From NCBI RefSeq assembly GCF_019924045.1, contig NZ_JAHXBN010000012.1:124001-188000 (forward strand): a stretch of 64,000 bases of DNA, written 5' to 3'. Within the stretch, counting starts at the first letter, position 1, and each line of letters begins with the position of its first letter. The notes beneath the pieces were generated by a model. The model ran no database searches and was not told the DNA's origin. It worked only from the letters and a program-made list of their open reading frames with translations. The translations under genes and the position numbers were made by a program. This DNA is from Dyadobacter fermentans (GTDB taxonomy: Bacteria; Bacteroidota; Bacteroidia; Cytophagales; Spirosomataceae). Positions 7,087 through 14,599 of this stretch are shown here, piece by piece.

Positions 7087-9186
7087 ATGATCGACGTTGC
7101 CTATCCTTACTTTGATACCAATCTCAGCTGGCTTTCGAACAATTACAGGTTGCTGCTGGAAGCAAATGACGAATCGGTACCGGTAAGGGAGCGGTTGCGA
7201 TTTCTGGGTATTTACGCCTACCAGACGAAGGAATTCTACCGGGTCCGCATCCCAAACCTGCTCGCAATGGGAGAGGTCAGCAACGACATCCGTTCCAAAC
7301 TGAATATTTTCCCGGAGTCGCTGCTCGAACACGTTTACGAAACGGTAGAAAACCAGCTCCGCGAATTCAACGATATTCTGATTTCCGGTATCCTGCCTAC
7401 GCTGCTCGAACAGGGCGTGCATTTATATTACCGCGAGGCGTTCGTGTCCGAACATGCCGCATTTGTGAGGCGTTTTTTTCTCGATAAGCTGTTCCGCTAT
7501 TTGCAGCCGGTGTTCCTCGACAGCCGGCGCACGCTCAAAACACCGGCTTTCGAGTCGAAGCAACTGTACCTGATCGTGCGCATGCAGCACCGGGAAGATG
7601 CCGAAGAAGATTGGTACGCGTCGGTGAATGTGCCTACCGAGCCTTATGGCCGTTTTCTGGAACTGCCCGAGTGGGAGGGAAAGCGCCACGTAGCGTTTTT
7701 GGAGGATGTGATCCGTGAAAACCTGCCGGTGCTGTTTCCGGGCTATAATATCCTGGAAAGCTATGCATTAAGGGTCGAAAGGGAGACCGAGCTGACGATC
7801 GAGGACGAATACCCGATGCAGGTTGCGCAACGCATTCTAAAGCAGCTTGAAAAACGGAATTTTGTGCAACCGTCCCAGTACTTTTATGAATCAGGAATGC
7901 CGCTGTACGTCAGAGAATATCTGGTGGGAAAGGTCTCGATCCCGATGAACGACTTCCATGAACGCGGTGATTACCTGTTCATGCAGGATCTTGCCAAATT
8001 TCCGGTATTATCCAGGCGGCTCGACTATCCCTATCAGCGGCCGGTTCAGAATCCTGAATTCGAGGAAACGAAGTCGGTCTTCGAGGCCATTCAACGGGCC
8101 GATCAAATGCTGCATTTGCCCTACCAGTCCTACGAACCGATTGTGCGGTTTTTCAATGAGGCAGCTGTGGACCCCCACGTGCGGGAGATCCATGTTTCGC
8201 TATACAAAATTAGCCCTAATTCATTTATACTGAACTCGTTGATCAGCGCTTCCAAAAACGGGAAGCGCGTCACGACATATGTGGAGCTGAATACCAAACT
8301 GGATATTCAGGAAAACCTGCAATGGTCGAAAAAGATGCGTGATGCGGGAGTGAAGATCTTGCTGAGCGTACCTGGCCTGAAAGTACATGCGAAAATGGCC
8401 CTGGTAAAGCGCAAGGTGCACAAAGGGTGGGAGCGTTACGCATTTCTCGGTACCGGAGGTTTCTATCGGCTGACAAGCCGCGAGATCGTCGATCACGCGC
8501 TGCTTACCTCGCATCGTGAACTGACGAATGAGCTGGAACTGCTTTTCGGGTACTTATCTACGCAGGATGAGCCAAAGAAGTACAAATACCTTCCATTCAA
8601 TACTTTACAGGTCACGCAGTTCAACCTTCAAAAGCGGCTGCTCGACCTGATGGACCGCGAGATCGCAAATTGTAATGCTGGGCTCAAATCGTTTATTACC
8701 ATTAAAATCAACCAGTTGCAGGACCATATTCTGATCGATAAGCTTTATCAGGCTGGTCAGGCGGGCGTACCCGTGCATGTGATCGTCAGCGAGAGTTGCG
8801 GGTTGATCTCCGGTCTGCCGTCCATCAGTGATAATATCGTGGTGAGCAGGCACGTCGACAGATATATTGAAAACACACGGATATTCCATTTTGGCAACCG
8901 CGGGAACGACGAGATTTACGTCACATCCTGCGACTGGACACACCGGAATTTGCATCGGCGGATAGACATTTGCTTCCCGATACTGGACGAAACACTGAAA
9001 AACCAAATGCGGACCGTGCTGAGGAACTACATGAATGACAACCAGAAATCGGTGCGGCTGGACCTCTATCAGAACAATTTGCGCATTGCCGACGACGCTA
9101 GGGGGAAACTACGCGCCCAGGAAGCAAATTACCGGTTAGTGGAGAAAATTGAGCGAAACGGGCCCTCGCGACGTTCAGAAATATAA
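7087..9186 (+). CDS. Polyphosphate kinase 1 family protein with degenerate active site
   Basis: A 699-residue protein that aligns with PPK1 along its whole length: N-terminal helical domain (YFDTNLSWLSNNYRLL), head domain, and two phospholipase-D-like C-terminal domains. PPK1 normally makes polyphosphate from ATP through a phosphohistidine. Here the His matching E. coli H435 is kept (KVHAK, H434), but positions matching R375, R405, H454, Y468, R564 and H592 read K (LYKIS), K (LNTKLD), F (RYAFLGTG), I, S (IVSESC) and N (DRYIENTRI). The flanking scaffold (GTG, MDREIAN, ISDNI, VDRY) is preserved and no frameshift is seen. It is thus probably a paralogue with altered or lost kinase activity. Start: ATG 7087 gives a normal PPK1 N-terminus; a TTG at 7009 would add 26 unconserved residues. 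E. coli residues are from recall of its sequence. Confidence 0.85.
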   Translation: MIDVAYPYFDTNLSWLSNNYRLLLEANDESVPVRERLRFLGIYAYQTKEFYRVRIPNLLAMGEVSNDIRSKLNIFPESLLEHVYETVENQLREFNDILISGILPTLLEQGVHLYYREAFVSEHAAFVRRFFLDKLFRYLQPVFLDSRRTLKTPAFESKQLYLIVRMQHREDAEEDWYASVNVPTEPYGRFLELPEWEGKRHVAFLEDVIRENLPVLFPGYNILESYALRVERETELTIEDEYPMQVAQRILKQLEKRNFVQPSQYFYESGMPLYVREYLVGKVSIPMNDFHERGDYLFMQDLAKFPVLSRRLDYPYQRPVQNPEFEETKSVFEAIQRADQMLHLPYQSYEPIVRFFNEAAVDPHVREIHVSLYKISPNSFILNSLISASKNGKRVTTYVELNTKLDIQENLQWSKKMRDAGVKILLSVPGLKVHAKMALVKRKVHKGWERYAFLGTGGFYRLTSREIVDHALLTSHRELTNELELLFGYLSTQDEPKKYKYLPFNTLQVTQFNLQKRLLDLMDREIANCNAGLKSFITIKINQLQDHILIDKLYQAGQAGVPVHVIVSESCGLISGLPSISDNIVVSRHVDRYIENTRIFHFGNRGNDEIYVTSCDWTHRNLHRRIDICFPILDETLKNQMRTVLRNYMNDNQKSVRLDLYQNNLRIADDARGKLRAQEANYRLVEKIERNGPSRRSEI

Positions 9187-9318
9187 GCTTTCCAACGGCT
9201 TAAAAAAATTTTATCAGCATTAAATTTCCGAATCGGCTGTCAGATTTAATGGACGGCATTTGTAGAAAAGGTAAAGAAATTTCGAACGACTTTTTTCGCC
9301 GCCGCCGCTTGCATGGTC

Positions 9319-9349
9319 TTGAAGTGTAAGGGGTATATCATTATATTTG
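9319..9349 (+). promoter_or_regulatory. Promoter of the TetR-family gene
   Basis: TTG at 9319-9321, a 20 bp spacer, then TATATTTG at 9342-9349: a full match to the Bacteroidota promoter (TTG, 19-21 bp, TAnnTTTG). It lies 43 bp upstream of the TetR start. The rest of the 9187-9392 gap shows no other clear element. Confidence 0.6.
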
Positions 9350-9392
9350 AAAACATATCATTCTGAATCAATCCTAAAAGACATTTTTAAGC

Positions 9393-9986
9393 ATGGGAAT
9401 AGTAGAGCGAAGAGAGCGGCTTAGAATACAGGTACGCTCAGACATCGTGAAGACAGCCAAGGACATAGCCCGCGAGGATGGTTGGACGGCTGTTTCGATT
9501 CGCAAAATTGCTGATGTGATTGAGTACAGCCCGCCTATTCTCTACGAATATTTTGAAAGTAAAGACAAGCTCCTGGAAGCCATTCGAATGGAAGGTTTCG
9601 ACTATTTACAGACGGAGTTTGTGAAGATAAAAGGGCATTTCAGCAACCCCCAGAAACAGCTGGTAGAGGTTGCACAGACGATCTGGCATTTTGCGGTCGA
9701 GAACCCGGAAGTTTTCCAGGTAATGTTCAATCTCGAAGGGGCCTATTGCGATTCGAAGAAAGCCTATTCGCAGGCGATGAGCATCAAGGACAATCCCGTT
9801 TGGGAAATGATCGCAAGCCTTCGCCCGAAGTCGGGGGAGCTCGTTACCAAAACATATTATGAATGGTGGTGCCTTACCTTCGGGTTTATCAGCATAACCA
9901 TGACCACCCAGCCCCGTTACGCATTTCCACAGGCCGAGCCTGTGTATATGGAAGGCATCCGGAGATTTATCCGGAGCATTATGTAA
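9393..9986 (+). CDS. TetR/AcrR family transcriptional regulator
   Basis: A 197-residue protein with an N-terminal TetR DNA-binding domain. The helix-turn-helix is at about 36-57 ([20 protein letters not shown]), with the classic [11 protein letters not shown] just after. The C-terminal helical ligand domain (about 75-197) fits the TetR_C_13/WHG-type groups. Ligand and targets are unknown. The gene has its own good promoter and overlaps the converging serine acetyltransferase stop by 8 bp, so it is not in an operon with a transporter, the usual TetR arrangement. Autoregulation is possible, but no palindrome was identified at the promoter. Confidence 0.9.
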   Translation: MGIVERRERLRIQVRSDIVKTAKDIAREDGWTAVSIRKIADVIEYSPPILYEYFESKDKLLEAIRMEGFDYLQTEFVKIKGHFSNPQKQLVEVAQTIWHFAVENPEVFQVMFNLEGAYCDSKKAYSQAMSIKDNPVWEMIASLRPKSGELVTKTYYEWWCLTFGFISITMTTQPRYAFPQAEPVYMEGIRRFIRSIM

Positions 9987-10812
9987 CAGAAGGCGAAGAA
10001 TGTTGGCGTATCTCTATTTTACTTTGGTGATAAACCAGTGAATATGGAGGTACGCTTTTCGTTAGCCAGGCATTTCCGCCGATGATCGAGTCATGGCCGA
10101 TCACGGTCTCACCTCCCAGGATAGTCGCATTGGCATACACCACCACATTATCTTCAATTGTAGGGTGCCGCTTATGTGATGCGAGCGACTTGGAAACGTG
10201 CGTCGCGCCGAGCGTAACCCCCTGATAGAGCTTCACATTATTGCCAATATGGGTCGTTTCACCGATCACAACCCCTGTGCCGTGGTCGATGAAGAACGAA
10301 TGGCCGATGGTCGCATTCGGATGAATGTCGATGCCCGTCTGGCTATGGGCAAACTCCGTGAGCATACGTGGTAGCAATGGGATGCCGCTTTTGGCAAAAG
10401 AATGTGCGAAGCGGTAGGTAGCAATGGCCATAAACCCAGGGTACACCGAAATCACTTCCTCGATGCTTACCGAAGCCGGGTCGTTGTCGGTAATGGATTT
10501 GGCATCGGTGAGAAGCGCCTCATAAATACCGGGGATTTGTGCAAACACTTCGTCCAGTATTTCCTCTGTATCGCGTTCAAGCTGAGGCAGGAGCGGTTGC
10601 AGCATGCAGTCCAGGTCGTGGCGCAAATCGGCATATTTCATGGCCAGGTCCTTGGCCGGGCAGCTTGGGCAATCCTTGCTGATCGGGAAGAGGAAATTGA
10701 TCAGGTTCTGGATAAATTTCCCGGCGTCCTGCCTTGAAGGCAGCTTGTACCGATATTTTTCGTTCTGCGCGGACAGGCGCTCAAAGAAAAGTGCTTGCTG
10801 GGTGGCTGTCAT
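9979..10812 (-). CDS. cysE: Serine O-acetyltransferase
   Basis: CysE acetylates L-serine with acetyl-CoA to O-acetylserine, the first committed step of cysteine synthesis, in the cytoplasm. Residues about 30-145 are the helical N-terminal domain. From about 165 the left-handed beta-helix of hexapeptide repeats begins ([20 protein letters not shown], then [20 protein letters not shown]), containing the conserved catalytic His of the FIDHGTG motif and the [11 protein letters not shown] loop that is diagnostic of serine acetyltransferases. The 277-residue length resembles the longer Bacteroidota form (EpsC/SAT-like). It stands alone here, with no cysK next to it. The 3' end overlaps the convergent TetR gene by 8 bp. 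Confidence 0.92.
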   Translation of the reverse strand: MTATQQALFFERLSAQNEKYRYKLPSRQDAGKFIQNLINFLFPISKDCPSCPAKDLAMKYADLRHDLDCMLQPLLPQLERDTEEILDEVFAQIPGIYEALLTDAKSITDNDPASVSIEEVISVYPGFMAIATYRFAHSFAKSGIPLLPRMLTEFAHSQTGIDIHPNATIGHSFFIDHGTGVVIGETTHIGNNVKLYQGVTLGATHVSKSLASHKRHPTIEDNVVVYANATILGGETVIGHDSIIGGNAWLTKSVPPYSLVYHQSKIEIRQHSSPSVT

Positions 10813-11008
10813 TAAAATAGAGGTTAACCTATACCGTTAAACCATTGCTGGCATTGCTTTTGAGTATCCAACAACGAAATGCACCGAAAAATTTTGATAG
10901 TGGCATCTTCTTTTTTTAAAAGGCCATTTATCAGTTTTTTCTCCCGATAAAATCGTATATTGAAATATCCTGTGAATTTAGGAAATAAGGCAAGATTCTT
11001 TACGGCGT

Positions 11009-11920
11009 ATGTTAAGTTTTAAATTACTTCGTTCGGCTATCCTGTTCCTTTCCTTATCCGTTTCACTGAGCTCCTGCTTTTCGCGGTACATTATTTCGGC
11101 CAAGGAAGTGCGGAGGCATTATGCAGATAAGAAAGTCAAGCCGAAGGAAATATTCATCAAGAACGACACACTTTCTCTCTCGCTGGCCAGCATGGGGCCT
11201 GATACGCTTCCGATGCTGCTGCTCATTCACGGCGCTCCCGGATCGTTGTGGGGTTATATGAACCTGATGGACGACGAGGACCTGCAAAAGCACTTTCATA
11301 TTGTGTCGGTTGATAGGGTGGGCTACGGCAAGTCCCGGCTCAAAAAACGGCGCTATGTTACTTCGATCGAAACGCAGGCGAATGCATTGCTTCCCGTGTT
11401 TTCGCTCAATAAGAGTGATCAGAAAGTAATTGTCCTGGGCAGGTCCTACGGTGCTCCCATTGCCGCCAGGCTGACCTCGCTGGCCCCCGATCAAGTGAAA
11501 GAGCTTATTATGGTATCGCCGGTAATCGACCCCGAAACGGAGCGGTTCTTTTGGTTCTCCAAATGGGGAAGGATGAGTTTTGTGCAGCTTTTCCTGCCTG
11601 CGGCTTTTAATGCAGCTACTGCCGAGAAATACAGTCATGCCGCCGAGCTACGTAAAATGCTGCCGGTTTGGGAGCAGCTCAGCGTACCCACCACAGTGAT
11701 TCAGGGCGGCAACGACTGGATCGCCGACCCGACCAACATCGATTTTGCTAAAAAGCACATCAAGAGCAAACGCGCTCAGTATATATTCCTGTACAATGCG
11801 GGCCATATGATTACCTTTTCTCATGCGTCGATGATCAAGGAAATGCTGCTGAAAAGCAGGTTGTTTCAGGATAAGATCACCGCATTGGAGCCGAAGGGCG
11901 AGGGAATGGAAAGCGAATAG
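11009..11920 (+). CDS. Alpha/beta hydrolase, predicted lipoprotein
   Basis: A 303-residue alpha/beta-hydrolase. Residues 1-23 form a lipoprotein signal ending in the lipobox LSSC (Cys23), so the enzyme is probably anchored in the envelope. The nucleophile elbow is GRSYG (Ser146), preceded by the oxyanion segment LIHGAPGS. A late GGNDWIADP supplies the acidic residue and NAGHM the His. This fits proline-iminopeptidase/epoxide-hydrolase-like hydrolases, but the substrate cannot be told. A 196 bp leader precedes it with no convincing promoter box. A strong terminator follows at 11950. Confidence 0.85.
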   Translation: MLSFKLLRSAILFLSLSVSLSSCFSRYIISAKEVRRHYADKKVKPKEIFIKNDTLSLSLASMGPDTLPMLLLIHGAPGSLWGYMNLMDDEDLQKHFHIVSVDRVGYGKSRLKKRRYVTSIETQANALLPVFSLNKSDQKVIVLGRSYGAPIAARLTSLAPDQVKELIMVSPVIDPETERFFWFSKWGRMSFVQLFLPAAFNAATAEKYSHAAELRKMLPVWEQLSVPTTVIQGGNDWIADPTNIDFAKKHIKSKRAQYIFLYNAGHMITFSHASMIKEMLLKSRLFQDKITALEPKGEGMESE

Positions 11921-11948
11921 GTTATTATCCAACAGGGATTCAAGAAGA

Positions 11949-11979
11949 AAGCGGCAGGTCACAGGACCTGCCGCTTTTC
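11949..11979 (+). terminator. Rho-independent terminator after the lipoprotein hydrolase
   Basis: An 11 bp perfect GC-rich stem (AGCGGCAGGTC / GACCTGCCGCT) with loop ACAG, followed by TTTTCTGTTT. It is 29 bp past the stop codon. Confidence 0.85.
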
Positions 11980-11993
11980 TGTTTAATAATTAA

Positions 11994-12046
11994 CCTATGG
12001 TAATACGTGAAATTGCATTTCACCTAAAACAACTATATCCCATAGG
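11994..12046. repeat. Nested inverted repeats between convergent genes
   Basis: An outer 7 bp pair (CCTATGG at 11994-12000 with CCATAGG at 12040-12046) encloses a tight 7 bp hairpin (GTGAAAT, TGC, ATTTCAC at 12007-12023). It lies 38 bp before the stop of the minus-strand T9SS gene and could serve as its terminator, although no U-run is present on that strand. Confidence 0.4.
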
Positions 12047-12084
12047 ACGATATTCGGGCTGGATACCATTACAAGGCGGCCGCA

Positions 12085-13185
12085 TTATCTCAATACTTTT
12101 TGCGTTACGGAGTCTTTCGCATTGCTTGCGCGGATCAGGTACATGCCCCGCGCGAGGTTACGCATATCAAATACTTCCTGCACGGATATTTCAGGCGTTT
12201 TGCTGGCGATTTCTGTCAGAATCCGGCCATTCATATCGATCAGTTGCAAACGAATGATATCCCGTTGTTTGCTGTACGCTTTGACCGTCACGAAATTTTC
12301 GGTAGGAACCGGGTACGCCTGGACGGCCATTGACACCTCCGAGGAAGAAACAACCGGAGTTGAAGTGATTACACCGCCGTATTCCGAAGATTCGTAGGGC
12401 GGTACTTCAACCGTGTCTCCTGGTCTGTCGATCACGGTAACCATTCCTTCGCGGTAACTTTCGGAAATTTTGATACCGTCGCGCCACTCGGTAACCACCA
12501 TGGCAAAAAGGTAGTTACCTACCACTTCTGGCGCAGTCCATACCAGTTTTTTCTGCGCGGCATCTACCTTGAATGTTCCAGTAGCACTCACTTCATTCGG
12601 GAACCGGTAGCTGTGATCGAGCATCCGAACGCCGCATGTGCCAGGCGATGGCCGGCTCAGCCGCACTACTTTCACGCCCATGCTGTCATTGTCGGCGATG
12701 ATTGGTTTAAGATCAATGGAAAAAACCTGGCGAACACCCGCTTCAAATTCAAGATCGGGCAGCACCGGCGTTGAATTGGCCGACTGCGTGTCAATCACCG
12801 TCCAAAGGAACTGCGAGGTCAGCTCGGCCTGTGGTAAGTTCAGGATTTGATTCGTTCGGGTATCAAGGGCCGTCGAAATCTGATAAATACCTGCGGCAGG
12901 ATAGGTGTAGTTGACCTGATATTCGCCTACGGATACGCCTTTGGAAACGGTCGTCATGGAAAGGCGGGATGCCTCTTTGATGGCGCCATCGCCCATGCAG
13001 ACCGTTACGGAATTTAGCGCCTCGGCCGCGCTCTGGCCGGTTTGGGTATCCAGGTAAATCTTTACTCTGATATCATAGGTTTGTCCCGACAGATGCCTTG
13101 CCAGGATTTCCCCGCCTCGCAAATGCGACGCATGGGCGTACGCGGAAAGCAGGACCAGTAAGAGAATGCGGTAAACTGATTTCAT
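12085..13185 (-). CDS. Secreted protein with T9SS type A sorting domain
   Basis: A 366-residue exported protein. Signal peptide at about 1-19 (MKSVYRILLLVLLSAYAHAS). The mature start ASHLRGGEI resembles many Cytophagales surface proteins (gliding-associated family openings such as ASH..GGEI). Residues about 25-270 form two Ig/PKD-like beta domains (YTYPAAGIYQIS is a typical PKD strand). Residues about 290-366 are a type IX secretion C-terminal domain: AYPVPTENFVTVK, then LIDMNGRIL, and final GMYLIRA..S.TQKVLR. The protein should cross the outer membrane by T9SS and be anchored or released at the surface. Its function is unknown. It stands alone, upstream of the asparaginase-like gene on the same strand (gap 91 bp). 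Confidence 0.88.
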   Translation of the reverse strand: MKSVYRILLLVLLSAYAHASHLRGGEILARHLSGQTYDIRVKIYLDTQTGQSAAEALNSVTVCMGDGAIKEASRLSMTTVSKGVSVGEYQVNYTYPAAGIYQISTALDTRTNQILNLPQAELTSQFLWTVIDTQSANSTPVLPDLEFEAGVRQVFSIDLKPIIADNDSMGVKVVRLSRPSPGTCGVRMLDHSYRFPNEVSATGTFKVDAAQKKLVWTAPEVVGNYLFAMVVTEWRDGIKISESYREGMVTVIDRPGDTVEVPPYESSEYGGVITSTPVVSSSEVSMAVQAYPVPTENFVTVKAYSKQRDIIRLQLIDMNGRILTEIASKTPEISVQEVFDMRNLARGMYLIRASNAKDSVTQKVLR

Positions 13186-13276
13186 ATAGAGGAAAAAGAA
13201 GCCGTGAGGTTACATATTATATATGTTCAAAACGCGCAGAAGATGTGTTTTTGTATGGCTTCCTGAAAACAAACTG

Positions 13277-14419
13277 CTAGTCCTTATAAATCAATATTTC
13301 ACTTTTGCCGTCACTTTTAATGTAGCCGCGGTACATTCCTTCACTATTGAAAGGCATCGCCACGTTGCCGTTCCGGTCGACTGCGATGATACCGCCTTCG
13401 CCGCCTCTCTCGACCAGCTTTTTCATCACCACTTCGTTGGCGGCATCTTTCAGGGAAAGTCCTTTGTATTCCATCAGCGCCGAAATATCGTGCGCCACTA
13501 CCGAACGGATGAAGTACTCGCCATGACCTGTTGCCGACACCGCACAAGTTGCATTGTTGGCGTAAGTGCCGGCGCCGATGATCGGCGCGTCACCGATTCG
13601 CCCGTACCGCTTGTTGGTCATCCCGCCGGTGGATGTCCCCGCCGCCAGGTTACCATATTTATCCAATGCCACACAACCGACAGTCCCAAACTTCTTTCCC
13701 TCGGTAAAAATCAGATCATCCACTGAATGATAGCCAGTCTTAGGCTCTTTTTTAAAGGAGGAAGGGGAGGAAGGGACGAAGGGGCCATTTGCCTTTTCTC
13801 CCTTTCCTCCATTTCCTCCCTTTCCTCCATTTCCTCCATTCTCCTCTTTCGCATTATGATCCAGCTCGGTTTTCTCCTGCGCTTTGGCGCGCTCCAATGC
13901 TTTGTACCGTGCTTCGGTATAGAAATACGATGGATCTACGATTTCCAGTCCTTTTTCTTTGGCAAATTGTTCGGCGCCTTTACCGGCCATCATCACATGC
14001 ACCGACTGGTCCATGACCGCGATAGCGGCTGAAATAGGGTTTTTGATGGTCGTAACACCGGCTACCGCGCCTGCTTTCAGTGTTTTGCCTTCCATAATAG
14101 CTGCATCCAGCTCATTTTTGCCTTCGTTGGTAAACACAGCTCCCTTGCCGGCATTGAACAGCGGTGAATCCTCCATTACGTGAATAGCCGCTTCGACGGC
14201 CTGGACGCTGGTACCGCCCTTTTTGAGTACTTCATAACCTTTCTGCAATGCGAGGTCGAGTCCCTCGCGGTAGGCCTTTTCGCGTTCAGGGCTCATGTTT
14301 GCGCGCGTAATGGTGCCCGCGCCCCCGTGGATGACGAGCGTGATCTTGTCTGAAAAATCCTGCGCGAATGCAGCAATGCAGGAGCAGGTAATCAGCAGGG
14401 TAAGGGAAAGCTTTTTCAT
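13277..14419 (-). CDS. Isoaspartyl peptidase/L-asparaginase (Ntn hydrolase), exported, with Gly-rich linker
   Basis: A plant-type asparaginase/isoaspartyl aminopeptidase of the N-terminal nucleophile family, 380 residues. Signal peptide 1-19 (ending AAFAQ) puts it in the periplasm. The precursor is expected to self-cleave before Thr246 in GTVGCVALD; the nearby AAGTSTGG and the substrate loop RIGDAPIIGAGTYA are conserved. Just upstream of the cleavage site lies an unusual low-complexity stretch (about residues 191-225: NGGNGGKGGNGG, then KGEK and Pro/Ser-rich sequence), encoded by 9-bp repeats at 13795-13849. It falls in the flexible linker between alpha and beta subunits, so catalysis should be unaffected. 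Removes isoaspartyl dipeptides or asparagine; exact preference unknown. Confidence 0.92.
   Translation of the reverse strand: MKKLSLTLLITCSCIAAFAQDFSDKITLVIHGGAGTITRANMSPEREKAYREGLDLALQKGYEVLKKGGTSVQAVEAAIHVMEDSPLFNAGKGAVFTNEGKNELDAAIMEGKTLKAGAVAGVTTIKNPISAAIAVMDQSVHVMMAGKGAEQFAKEKGLEIVDPSYFYTEARYKALERAKAQEKTELDHNAKEENGGNGGKGGNGGKGEKANGPFVPSSPSSFKKEPKTGYHSVDDLIFTEGKKFGTVGCVALDKYGNLAAGTSTGGMTNKRYGRIGDAPIIGAGTYANNATCAVSATGHGEYFIRSVVAHDISALMEYKGLSLKDAANEVVMKKLVERGGEGGIIAVDRNGNVAMPFNSEGMYRGYIKSDGKSEILIYKD
13795..13849. repeat. 9-bp minisatellite TTTCCTCCN inside the asparaginase gene
   Basis: Consecutive TTTCCTCCA/TTTCCTCCC units give a nearly pure pyrimidine tract on the + strand (purine on the coding strand). 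Unit length is a multiple of three, so gain or loss of units would keep frame and only lengthen the Gly-Asn/Lys linker. Confidence 0.8.
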
Positions 14420-14552
14420 GTAATAGTAATTTGAGTGATGATTTCAAATCTAGTAACTAAAATCCTATATCCCTATCGGGCTGATAATGGGTAGGGTAGG
14501 TGCCGAATGTACGAAAAGCGCTTTTTTTAAGCAGTAGAGCATATTCTGGTGT

Positions 14553-14560
14553 TACTTTTG
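14553..14560 (+). promoter_or_regulatory. Bacteroidota -7 box for the GH2 gene
   Basis: TACTTTTG fits TAnnTTTG and lies 39 bp upstream of the GH2 ATG. No convincing -33 TTG is seen at the right distance. On the opposite strand TACATTCG (14511-14504), a near match, could serve the asparaginase gene, 85 bp upstream of its start. Confidence 0.4.
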
Positions 14561-14599
14561 GTAGTTCTGATTAAAATTTATTTAAAAAACCGAAAACTG

